From Niabella sp. (GTDB lineage Bacteria > Bacteroidota > Bacteroidia > Chitinophagales > Chitinophagaceae), in assembly GCA_027493055.1 (NCBI GenBank), contig JAPUDO010000074.1:62001-126000 (forward strand): a stretch of DNA of 64,000 nt, in the 5' to 3' direction. The notes under the pieces are model-generated. The model was not told the origin of the DNA. It saw only the letters and a program-made list of their open reading frames with translations, and made no database searches. The position numbers were made by a program, and so were the translations under genes. Below, piece after piece: positions 44,688 through 51,903 of the stretch. Position 1 is the stretch's first letter, and each line of letters begins with the position of its first letter.

Positions 44688-45220
44688 GTACTATAAAAGT
44701 TCATGATAAAACTTTTACAATCTATTTAAGCGAAACGCAGCTGCAAAACCGCATTAAAGAGCTGGCAGCGCTTATCAATAAAGATTATGAGGGCCGGCAG
44801 GTGGTTTTCATTGCTATCCTGAACGGTTCGTTCATGTTTGCTGCCGATATTTTCAAGCATCTTACCATAGATAGCGAAATAAGCTTCATTAAGCTTGCTT
44901 CTTACCAGGGACTGAACTCTACGGGAAGTGTAACTACTGCTATCGGCCTTGATACCGACCTGCACGGTAAAAATGTGGTAATCCTTGAAGACATTATTGA
45001 TACCGGTAAAACCTTACATCATTTTTTACCGCAACTGCAACACCAGCAACCGGCATCTTTACAAATAGTCACCTTGCTGCACAAAGCCGAAATGACCACT
45101 TACGAAGTCCCTATTGATTATACCGGTTTTGTTATTCCCAATAAGTTTGTAGTAGGCTATGGGCTTGACTATGATGGCCTCGGCCGGAATTATAAAGAAA
45201 TTTACCAGCTTGCTGACTGA
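44684..45220 (+). CDS. hpt: Hypoxanthine phosphoribosyltransferase
   Basis: 178 residues. The PRPP-binding motif is VVILEDIIDTGKTL with the two acidic residues; GSFMFAADIFKHL is at the N-terminus, and VIPNKFVVGYGLDYDGLGRN matches the C-terminal purine site. It makes IMP or GMP from the free base and PRPP. Its start overlaps the stop of the glucosaminidase gene. Directly after the stop lies a two-hairpin repeat that could also shape the mRNA end. Confidence 0.93.
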   Translation: MSTIKVHDKTFTIYLSETQLQNRIKELAALINKDYEGRQVVFIAILNGSFMFAADIFKHLTIDSEISFIKLASYQGLNSTGSVTTAIGLDTDLHGKNVVILEDIIDTGKTLHHFLPQLQHQQPASLQIVTLLHKAEMTTYEVPIDYTGFVIPNKFVVGYGLDYDGLGRNYKEIYQLAD

Positions 45221-45231
45221 GCAGCAGTTTG

Positions 45232-45297
45232 GGCTGTGTGAGGCGTCCTCGCCTCACATGATTATGCTATCGCCTCCGGGCGATAATGGCGTGCGAC
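45232..45297 (+). repeat. Two-hairpin dispersed repeat, copy 1
   Basis: Hairpin one: TGTGAGGCG-TCCT-CGCCTCACA (45237-45258). Hairpin two: TATCGCC-TCCG-GGCGATA (45268-45285). A second copy with the same order and spacing is at 58798-58862. The two copies differ by a compensatory change in stem one (T-A versus C-G), which suggests that the structure matters. Confidence 0.75.
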
Positions 45298-45323
45298 AAG
45301 TACACCTGTTCCTGGATAGAATA

Positions 45324-45360
45324 TTGTAAATTGCAGCATGAAGCGTAATTATCTTTTACA
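45324..45360 (+). pseudogene. 36-bp duplicate of the 5' end of the 46871 gene
   Basis: Bases 45324-45359 repeat 46857-46892 with two mismatches, covering 14 bp of leader, the ATG and seven further codons (MKRNYLLL-like). Homology stops abruptly at 45360. It is the left border of a segment containing the transposase remnant and a lipoprotein gene. Confidence 0.75.
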
Positions 45361-45444
45361 GCCATTGTTGGTGTTTTTGAGGCTGACCGAGAATTATATT
45401 CAGAAGTTTCCAGGGTTTAGTTTCGGCATTAATTTAGCTGATCT

Positions 45445-46106
45445 ATGAGTATGCTAAAATTCAAACCAGAAAACCAGGACCAATTAATGTTATTGCCGCC
45501 AAGCATTGAAGATTTTATACCAGAAGGACATTTAAGCAAAGTGGTTTACGCTATTGTAGACAGAATTGATACTAATTCTATAGAATTGAAGTACAGTTAT
45601 ATGGGACAGAAGAGTTATTCCCCTAAGCTACTGTTGCGACTACTATTTTATGGCTACGCCATAGGTTTGCGTTCTGGTCGCAAAATAGCCGCTGCTTGTG
45701 ATAGCGATACTGCATTTATGTATCTCTCATCTATGCATCACCCTGACTTTAGAACCATCAATGATTTTCGTAAGGACAATATTAATTTTATACAGGAGGC
45801 GTTTGTTCAAATTGTAAAGAACGAGTTCAGTGTACAAAAGGAAGGTTCAGACAAATACATCGTGAGTCAAGGGAAATTCTCAGAGAATCCGTAAGAGCAC
45901 GTCTGCAAACCCCAACCGGCAAACAAAAAATGATACATCGAAAAAGAATTGAGTCGATTTTTGGCAATATCAAATACAATTTAGGCTACCGTCATTTGTT
46001 ATTAAAAGGAAAGGCTAAAGCAACCGCAGAATGGCAATTGATCTGCCTAACTCAAAACATCAAGAAAATCCACCGGAACAAAGTATTCTCACCTATTCTT
46101 AATTAA
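45445..46106 (+). mobile_element. Decayed IS1182-type transposase
   Basis: The N-terminal part (45445-45894, 149 codons) reads LLPPSIEDFIPEGHLSKVVY, LLRLLFYGYAIGLRSGRKI and HHPDFRTINDFRKDN, the DUF772 N-terminus of IS1182/IS5-like transposases. In a different frame, from about 45858 to the TAA at 46106, comes the C-terminal end: KQKMIHRKRIESIFGNIKYN and LGYRHLLLKGKAKATAEW. Some 200 middle residues, including the first catalytic Asp region, are missing, so this is an internally deleted, inactive copy. Terminal inverted repeats could not be resolved. A stem GCTCGC/GCGAGC (46111-46151) lies just after it. Confidence 0.85.
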
Positions 46107-46349
46107 AAGAGCTCGCAAAGAAGGCGAAAAGTTAAAAAATTGAGAGCGAGCCTTTTTAACCTATCTACAGGACTATCCCTGCAAGAAACATTCCCGGTCA
46201 GCCTCTTTTTCACCAAGGATACTGAGAAAAACTTTTATGCACCCAACGCAAACGCTGCAGCCATTCTATAAAATATCTGCCGTATATTTCATTGGTTGTT
46301 GCGTTTTAGTGCGGGACTGCGTTATATAATTTAAACTAAACCCGCAGAC

Positions 46350-46856
46350 ATGAATAAACTATTGCCAGGTATCAGCACCGCTGTTCTGCTAATTGTATTA
46401 TTAAGCGCCTGTCAGAAAAGATCTGAAAACGTTAAACCAGAAATCCATTACGGCACTTATTTAAAAAATGAGCTAAGTATTCCTGTTTATGTGCAAAACG
46501 GGTTCCGGTATATCTGGCAGGAAAAGGACACTGTTTTTATTTCAGACAAACAGGTTATTCAACCCGGAGCCATTATTAAATACAACCTTTATCCAACTAT
46601 CCTTAGTGGAACTACCGTGCCCAGGACCTCTGTAGCGGCACCAGCCAATACGCTTTGGATAACAATAGGCGATAAAGTAAAGTATCATTATAATTGCTAC
46701 CTGTTTGGCAATACCGACACAAAAAAGCAATGCGATGAAGATGAAGTAAACTTTTTTAACAAGCGGGTCAACTGGATAGAAATAAATCATCCTGAAAAAG
46801 ACAGTGTCAGCAATATATATACGATCAATGTAAAAGATTCTTTAGAGGTACAATAG
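46350..46856 (+). CDS. Hypothetical lipoprotein
   Basis: 168 residues. The signal is typical of a lipoprotein (TAVLLIVLLSACQKRSE, Cys21). The mature part is beta-rich and has two cysteines (HYNCYLFGN and KKQCDED) that could pair. I do not recognise the family. It lies between the transposase remnant and the 46871 membrane protein, inside the segment bounded by the 36-bp direct repeat, and so may have arrived with it. The stop is 14 bp before the next start. Confidence 0.75.
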   Translation: MNKLLPGISTAVLLIVLLSACQKRSENVKPEIHYGTYLKNELSIPVYVQNGFRYIWQEKDTVFISDKQVIQPGAIIKYNLYPTILSGTTVPRTSVAAPANTLWITIGDKVKYHYNCYLFGNTDTKKQCDEDEVNFFNKRVNWIEINHPEKDSVSNIYTINVKDSLEVQ

Positions 46857-46870
46857 TTGTAAATTGCAGC

Positions 46871-47305
46871 ATGAAGCGCAACTATCTTTTACTCCTTTTT
46901 ATATTGACTTGTTTATCTGTTTTGTCCGGCAACCTCACTGCAGGAGTTTCTTTAATGGGTAAGATCGGCATCAGCTTTTTCTATAAGCAGTTTTCATTTT
47001 TTCAAAGCTGGTGGCAATCAGCATTAGTATGTTTTGGATTAATGCTGGTCATAGGCCTTATCTTATACTTTATTGACAGGGCGCTTAGCGGCATCAAAAG
47101 AAAGATGGTGCTGATCCTGTTCTTTCTTATTTTCCTTGCGGGACTTTATTTTACTTTCAGGGATTTCAGGACCGACCTCACTCACCGCTGGCTGGGCGAG
47201 CGGTTTCATGTAGGTATTTATTTGTATTGGATCGGCTTTTGCATCATGAGCCTGTTTTTTGCATTGACTGATAAAAAGAAAGCCCCCATCCATATAGATG
47301 CTTAA
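46871..47305 (+). CDS. Hypothetical four-helix membrane protein
   Basis: 144 residues with hydrophobic segments at about 4-25 (YLLLLFILTCLSVLSG), 52-72, 80-97 and 118-134. Basic loops lie between. No recognised domain. The 5' end, including 14 bp of leader, is duplicated upstream at 45324-45359. It follows the lipoprotein gene by 14 bp, so co-transcription is likely. Function unknown. Confidence 0.72.
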   Translation: MKRNYLLLLFILTCLSVLSGNLTAGVSLMGKIGISFFYKQFSFFQSWWQSALVCFGLMLVIGLILYFIDRALSGIKRKMVLILFFLIFLAGLYFTFRDFRTDLTHRWLGERFHVGIYLYWIGFCIMSLFFALTDKKKAPIHIDA

Positions 47306-47458
47306 AGTAAATGGTTCAAAATCCCCCAAAGGGGAGGGAATGCAGAACATCTAATTGTGCAGGATAATCATATTCTTGCCTCCTACACAATCAAGGCATA
47401 TCAACTTCCCCCTTAGGGGAATCATTGGCTTACTCTTTGAAGCTCTTTGCAGGGACTG
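47306..47458. repeat. Spacer with G/C-run stem-loops
   Basis: TCCCCCAAAGGGGAGGGA near 47325 and TTCCCCCTTAGGGGAA near 47407, two short inverted repeats between convergent genes. They may serve as bidirectional terminators but lack a clean T-run. The type recurs at 50619-50636 (CCTCTCC-CCAA-GGAGAGG). Confidence 0.4.
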
Positions 47459-49399
47459 CTATTTTGTTGTAATCACCATAGCCCCCTCTTTGGCCCTGGG
47501 CCCATAATATTTTACGGCGCTTTCGCCTTTTAAAACATCAATAGATTTAATAGTATTAGGAGCCAGTTTTTCAATATCTTTTTTCTTAACCTTAGTCCCG
47601 TTTAAAACATAATAAGTATTGCCAGACAGGCTGCCCCTACCCCTGACGATTATCTCTTCTTTTCCAACCGGCCTTACCTGCACACCAGCCACTTTACCTT
47701 TAAGGTCTAGCTCCACGCTTTTTGTTCCATAACCAACCACTGCCACTTCATCCATGGGCACCTCTGTTTTGGAATGAATGAAGAGCCTGTCAGCATTTAT
47801 TTTAGTATCAGGGGAAACAGTTCCACTCACATTGCCGGAAGCTACTATTGCTTCCCCGCCATCTTTCATTACTATTTTATTTGCTTCCACTTCATGTGTA
47901 TATCCGTTTTCGGTCTTCTTGAATATTATCTTATCCTCTTTTGCAGAAAATGTAATACTATCCATTTTAGGGCGGCCTGTTTTGGTTGTAATCAAAACAA
48001 CGCCGTTCTCAGCTTTTGGGCCATATAAAGCTTTTGCAGAAGCATCTCTCACAATACTTACGCTTTCTATCTGGACAGGGTTTATACTTTTCAGCACATT
48101 GCGCTCTATAGGCGAACCATCTAAAACATATAGCGGCTGCCGGCTGCCAAATGTGCTGGTGAGCGATGCTGAACCTTTGGTAGTAACAATAATCACCCCA
48201 TCCTTGCCTTTGTCTCCATATAAAGCATTGGCACTGCCGTCTTTCAGCACGCTGACGCTTTCAATATCTTCGGCTTCCACCGCTTCCAGGCTGTAAGTCC
48301 TGTCCATTTCCACCCCGTCAACAACAATTAAGGGCGGATTATCGGGGCTGTTGGTGCTCTTGAATGCGATCGCTATTTTCTTCTTTTCAACCGGAACGGT
48401 ATCTTTTTTCAAAGGCGCAATAAGTGAATTAACCGGTTGCGGTTTTGAATCATTAACAAGTTTTCCTGGTGCTTCTTTACCCGGGTTACCATTACGGTTT
48501 TCTTCAGATGCATACTGTTTTTCCTGCAACCTGATCACTTCTTTCCTGAAACTTAGCAGCAGCACTGCCACCACCGGCAGCAAAAACAAAAATTTAATTA
48601 AATGAATCTTTGCACTTTTAATGGTGTTCATCATAGCAATGCGCTTCTTTAAAGATGAAAAATTAAAATGATTGGTAAATGTAAACTGCCGGCTGCCCAA
48701 TACTTTCAGCAGTAAATACTGGTATTCTTTTTTATCCAGGCCATTTTGCAGCACTTTATTGTCTGCTATAAACTCCAGGTTTTGCTTCACATTATGGCGC
48801 AGCATCCATACAAAAGGATTGAACCAGTTTAAGATACATAAGGCTTCACACCATATAATATCAATAGTATGTCTTTGCTTTACATGCACAAACTCGTGGC
48901 GTATAATTTCTTCCAGCTCTTCACCATGGTGCAATTCCATATTAATAAATATGGAATTACCAAAAGAAAAGGGCGTGATATTATCATCAAGCTGGTAAAT
49001 TCTTGTTTGATCGTCAGATAATAACTGCGCCCTGGATCTCATCTTTTTAAATGAGTAAAAACGTACCAGGAACCTCACCAGTAAAACCAGGCTTCCCATT
49101 ATCAACAGTGCAACAGACCAATCCCAGTAGGTAAGCGTTTCAAAAAAGCCCTGATCCTGCTGCGGTACAAAATTGATCACAGGTATCCATTGCATCATCA
49201 CGGCACTTTGCAGGTCGCGCTTTTGTAGCGATGGCATAATATCAATTAAGGGAATGATAAAACTTAAGGCAGTGTATCCCAGCAAGTACCACCGGTTCCA
49301 GTTGTAAAAGGTAAGCTTTCTTAAAAACAGCTGGTAAAACAGGTACACAACCCCCAGGCATATATTGAGCTTAAGTATATAATCTATGATGACAGGCAT
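47459..49399 (-). CDS. M56 metallopeptidase fused to TonB-plug-like modules
   Basis: 646 residues. The BlaR1-like membrane part has helices at about 8-28, 38-55, 95-115 and 266-284, and zinc motif HEFVH at 168-172 followed by ENLE-type NLEFIADNKVL. The periplasmic C-terminus carries three repeats of the plug-type pattern: IVVDGVEM...IESVSVLKDGSANALYG...GVIIVTTK (357-408), YVLDGSPI...ITTK (423-473) and YVLNGTKV...ITTK (596-646). The last is preceded by EVAVVGYGTK, KGKVAGVQV and VRGRGSLSG, a near-complete SusC-type plug. No barrel is present. Regulatory peptidase paired with the blaI-like gene 94 bp upstream; the plug modules are probably the sensor (inference). Confidence 0.9.
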   Translation of the reverse strand: MPVIIDYILKLNICLGVVYLFYQLFLRKLTFYNWNRWYLLGYTALSFIIPLIDIMPSLQKRDLQSAVMMQWIPVINFVPQQDQGFFETLTYWDWSVALLIMGSLVLLVRFLVRFYSFKKMRSRAQLLSDDQTRIYQLDDNITPFSFGNSIFINMELHHGEELEEIIRHEFVHVKQRHTIDIIWCEALCILNWFNPFVWMLRHNVKQNLEFIADNKVLQNGLDKKEYQYLLLKVLGSRQFTFTNHFNFSSLKKRIAMMNTIKSAKIHLIKFLFLLPVVAVLLLSFRKEVIRLQEKQYASEENRNGNPGKEAPGKLVNDSKPQPVNSLIAPLKKDTVPVEKKKIAIAFKSTNSPDNPPLIVVDGVEMDRTYSLEAVEAEDIESVSVLKDGSANALYGDKGKDGVIIVTTKGSASLTSTFGSRQPLYVLDGSPIERNVLKSINPVQIESVSIVRDASAKALYGPKAENGVVLITTKTGRPKMDSITFSAKEDKIIFKKTENGYTHEVEANKIVMKDGGEAIVASGNVSGTVSPDTKINADRLFIHSKTEVPMDEVAVVGYGTKSVELDLKGKVAGVQVRPVGKEEIIVRGRGSLSGNTYYVLNGTKVKKKDIEKLAPNTIKSIDVLKGESAVKYYGPRAKEGAMVITTK

Positions 49400-49493
49400 A
49401 AAATAAAGTTTTTAAGTTGACAGAGGACGGATGACAGAACTATTAATTATTAATTATTAACTACTAATTGCTAATTATTAATTTCTAACAGCC

Positions 49494-49856
49494 TCACTTC
49501 TTCTTTCCGCTTTCGATCATTTTCACTATTTCCTTCAGCTCATCGGCAGAAAGCTTTTTCTGATCTACAAAAAAATTAACCAGCTCTTTATAGGAGTTGC
49601 TGAAATAGTCCTTAACCACACTGCCCATAAATTTCTTTTTATACTCATCTTCAGTAACTATAGGTTTATATACATAAGTGTTACCAAAAAGACGGCTTGA
49701 TATATACCCTTTCTTTTCGAGGTTTTTAATAGTAGAAGCAACAGTGGTATAAGGGCCTGGATTGGCTATATGCTCCATATAGGCTTTTACATGACCTTCT
49801 CCTACTTTCCATATTGCTATCATCAGTTGTTCTTCCTGCGGTGTAAGCTTTATCAT
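49494..49856 (-). CDS. BlaI/MecI-family repressor
   Basis: 120 residues. A winged helix at 3-75 with LTPQEEQLMIAIWKVGEGHV and GPYTTVASTIKNLEKKGYI, the BlaI signature, then a helical tail for dimerisation (VDQKKLSADELKEIVKMIES). It controls the M56-plug fusion encoded 94 bp downstream. It differs in sequence from the 9742 repressor yet is preceded by the same type of dyad at the same distance. Probably inactivated by proteolysis after envelope signalling (family knowledge). Confidence 0.93.
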   Translation of the reverse strand: MIKLTPQEEQLMIAIWKVGEGHVKAYMEHIANPGPYTTVASTIKNLEKKGYISSRLFGNTYVYKPIVTEDEYKKKFMGSVVKDYFSNSYKELVNFFVDQKKLSADELKEIVKMIESGKKK

Positions 49857-49878
49857 TTTTACGATTTTAATGCTAATT

Positions 49879-49893
49879 TACGAAACAATCGTA
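49879..49893. promoter_or_regulatory. Candidate BlaI operator 2
   Basis: TACGA-AACAA-TCGTA, a 5-bp dyad with a 5-base spacer, 22 bp from the repressor ATG, matching the 9704-9719 site. It lies in the divergent spacer facing the TlpA-like gene, so that gene could share the control. A further half-like TTTTACGATTTT is at 49857-49868. Confidence 0.6.
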
Positions 49894-50032
49894 GAAGAAC
49901 AAATTTTTTTCTCCTTGCAGCCAAATGGCCCTGAAATACATCAAAACATTACCTTTATCTATCAACATAAAAATTTACGGGTATATTCCCCCGTTAATAA
50001 ACAGGTTTATATCCAAAAAATAAAACTTACGC

Positions 50033-50527
50033 ATGAAAAAGTCTGTATTAGCACTATTGATTTCGTTTTTTATCAGTTGTATAGCATTTGGTCAGGAAAC
50101 GCCTTTGTACCTGAAGCAGAAAACGCCTCCGCCTGCCGTACTGTTACTTACGGACAGCACTACCAAATGGCCCTTAAAAGCAAGATTACAAAAGGACAAA
50201 CCTTTACTGCTTATATTTTTCAGTCCTGATTGCGATCATTGCCAGCACGAAACAGAAGCGCTTATTAAAAATATCAGCAAATTCAAAGGCATACAGATAG
50301 TAATGGCTACTACACAGCCTTTTGGCGATATGAAGAAATTTGCTGCAAAATACAAGCTGCAGCAGAATGGGATTACCGTAGGACGGGATATTGCTTATGT
50401 AATGCCACCTTACTATGAAATGAAAAACCTGCCCTACCTGGCTTTTTACGACAAAAATAAAAAGCTTATTTCCACTTTTGAAGGATCATTAGGTATCCCG
50501 GGGATATTGAAAGCGTTTGGAAGATAG
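50033..50527 (+). CDS. Exported TlpA/thioredoxin-like protein
   Basis: 164 residues with a signal peptide (LISFFISCIAFGQ). The thioredoxin-type active site is FFSPDCDHCQHE (CDHC), and LPYLAFYDKNKKLI supplies the cis-Pro region. It should work in the periplasm on thiol-disulfide exchange. Divergent from the BlaI-M56 pair; the spacer between holds the candidate operator, so co-regulation by envelope stress is possible but unproven. Confidence 0.87.
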   Translation: MKKSVLALLISFFISCIAFGQETPLYLKQKTPPPAVLLLTDSTTKWPLKARLQKDKPLLLIFFSPDCDHCQHETEALIKNISKFKGIQIVMATTQPFGDMKKFAAKYKLQQNGITVGRDIAYVMPPYYEMKNLPYLAFYDKNKKLISTFEGSLGIPGILKAFGR

Positions 50528-50785
50528 GCATTCATACTATAAAAAAACCGCAATCCTTTTTACTGCATTTCCTATCACCTCTCCCTATTGCGGCCCAAAC
50601 AATTGGGTTCTCTAAGGGCCTCTCCCCAAGGAGAGGATGGCAAGACCTCTGAGATTCGGAGGCTTTGTGGGGGGCGAGGCAGACTATGAATGAATAAAGA
50701 AGTTTTTTCTGTGCGGCAATTTGGAATGCACCCATCGCAAATCAATGTGTATAATTTTCAGTATCTTTACACATAAACAGATCCT
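50528..50785. other. Spacer with CCTCTCC palindrome
   Basis: 258 bp before vapBC. Contains CCTCTCC-CCAA-GGAGAGG at about 50619-50636 and GACCTC...GAGGCTT just after, inverted repeats of the kind seen at 47325 and 47407. The last 60 bp hold TATCTTTACACATAAACAG just before vapB, possibly its promoter region. No gene seen. Confidence 0.4.
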
Positions 50786-50977
50786 ATGCGAACAAATATA
50801 GAACTGGATGACACCCTTGTTCAACAGGCTATTACGCTTAGCAAGCTAAGAACTAAAAAAGAAGTAGTACAGGAGGCATTAAAAAACTATGTAGCCTGGA
50901 TGAAGAAAAAAGAATTGCTGGCACTCAAAGGTAAAGTGGTATGGGAAGGAGATTTACAGGAAATGCGGAGCCTGTGA
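50786..50977 (+). CDS. VapB-type antitoxin
   Basis: 63 residues. N-terminal ribbon-helix-helix-like MRTNIELDDTLVQQAITLS and TKKEVVQEALKNYVAW, the VapB/DUF2191 pattern, then a C-terminal tail (LALKGKVVWEGDLQEM) that fits the toxin groove. Its TGA overlaps the GTG start of vapC by 4 bp. Binds and neutralises the PIN toxin and represses the operon (family knowledge). Confidence 0.9.
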   Translation: MRTNIELDDTLVQQAITLSKLRTKKEVVQEALKNYVAWMKKKELLALKGKVVWEGDLQEMRSL

Positions 50978-51384
50978 ACGAACCACTCATTTTTGATACT
51001 TCAGTATGGATTAACTTCCTGGGTGGTAAACAGCATCCTGCATCTGATCTCTTAGCAGATTATATTGAACGGAACAATGCGGTACTCCTCACTCCTACCA
51101 TTTTACAGGAGATTTTACACGGCATCCGGAACGATGCGCAATATAATCATATTAAAAATATATTGTCTTACTTCACTGTACTACAAGTAAACCCCGTCCA
51201 GGCCGCCATTGGAGCAGCAGATTTGTACCGTACTTTAAGAAAAAAAGGACTTACCATCCGAAAGAGCAATGATTGCCTCATTGCTTATTATGCAATAGAA
51301 CGATCTGTTACCCTGGTCCATTCAGATAGTGATTTTGATCTCATTAGTTCGCGCTCCGCTTTAAAAACCTGGCGAGCAGTATGA
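50974..51384 (+). CDS. VapC-type PIN-domain ribonuclease toxin
   Basis: 136 residues from GTG at 50974; a frame opening at 50941 overlaps the antitoxin and is not needed. PIN residues: Asp in LIFDTSVWINFL, Glu in LQEILHGI, Asp in IRKSNDCLIAYYA and HSDSDFDLI. All four acidic positions are present, so the toxin should be active. VapC toxins cleave tRNA or rRNA at specific sites. Complete TA module, in contrast to the broken one at 12.9 kb. Confidence 0.9.
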   Translation: MNEPLIFDTSVWINFLGGKQHPASDLLADYIERNNAVLLTPTILQEILHGIRNDAQYNHIKNILSYFTVLQVNPVQAAIGAADLYRTLRKKGLTIRKSNDCLIAYYAIERSVTLVHSDSDFDLISSRSALKTWRAV

Positions 51385-51442
51385 GCAGTTATTGCACTGG
51401 TATAGCAGCACTGCAAATTATAAAAAGCTAAACCAGCCGGTA

Positions 51443-51781
51443 CTATATTAAAAAATCCGCTCTTGCGGGTGTAAAGGCATCTATCAGCACACCGGCCTCT
51501 TTACAAACGCAGCCATGCAATATGCCTGGAGGCACAAAATACCCATCGCCCTGGTTCAATATTTTTACTTCGTCTCCAATAGTTAACTCAAAACTGCCGC
51601 TTTCCACGTAGCTCACCTGCACATGCGGGTGCTGATGCATAGCTCCTACCGCTCCTGTTTCAAACTTCACTTTTACCATCATTAATTTATCATCATGGCC
51701 CAGCATTTGTCTTGAAACACCATTGCCAAGATCAGTCCAGCCGATATTATCACTTACCTGAAAGAAAGTCTGGTTATACAT
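51443..51781 (-). CDS. Small cupin protein
   Basis: 112 residues from ATG at 51781; an upstream ATG at 51802 adds seven residues and is less likely. One cupin domain: GAVGAMHQHPHVQVSYVESG carries motif 1 and YFVPPGILHGCVCKEAG motif 2, with His ligands in place. Resembles Bacteroidota cupins of the pectin-degradation type (KdgF-like), but with no neighbouring pathway the substrate is open. Confidence 0.85.
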   Translation of the reverse strand: MYNQTFFQVSDNIGWTDLGNGVSRQMLGHDDKLMMVKVKFETGAVGAMHQHPHVQVSYVESGSFELTIGDEVKILNQGDGYFVPPGILHGCVCKEAGVLIDAFTPARADFLI

Positions 51782-51835
51782 AAAGCTAAGATAGCATAAC
51801 ATTTTTCAGAAAGTGAAATTTTTTCATCGAAATCT

Positions 51836-51846
51836 GCCAATCTGGC
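51836..51846. promoter_or_regulatory. Possible operator before htpG
   Basis: GCCA-ATC-TGGC, a short perfect dyad about 57 bp before the htpG ATG. It may be a heat-shock control site or chance; an 8-bp dyad alone is weak evidence. Confidence 0.2.
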
Positions 51847-51903
51847 TTTTCGCTTTCAGGCGGTATCAATTTTGATGAAAAATCTGAAAAAATATATAAG
51901 TAT

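Noticed and set aside
49977..49994. ACGGG...CCCGT inverted repeat upstream of the TlpA-like gene
   Set aside because: Only 5-bp arms with an 8-base spacer; expected by chance and not matched elsewhere.
49870..50229. Plus-strand open frame of 119 codons before the TlpA-like gene
   Set aside because: It overlaps the well-supported TlpA-like gene in another frame and begins inside the blaI operator region; no protein-like features.
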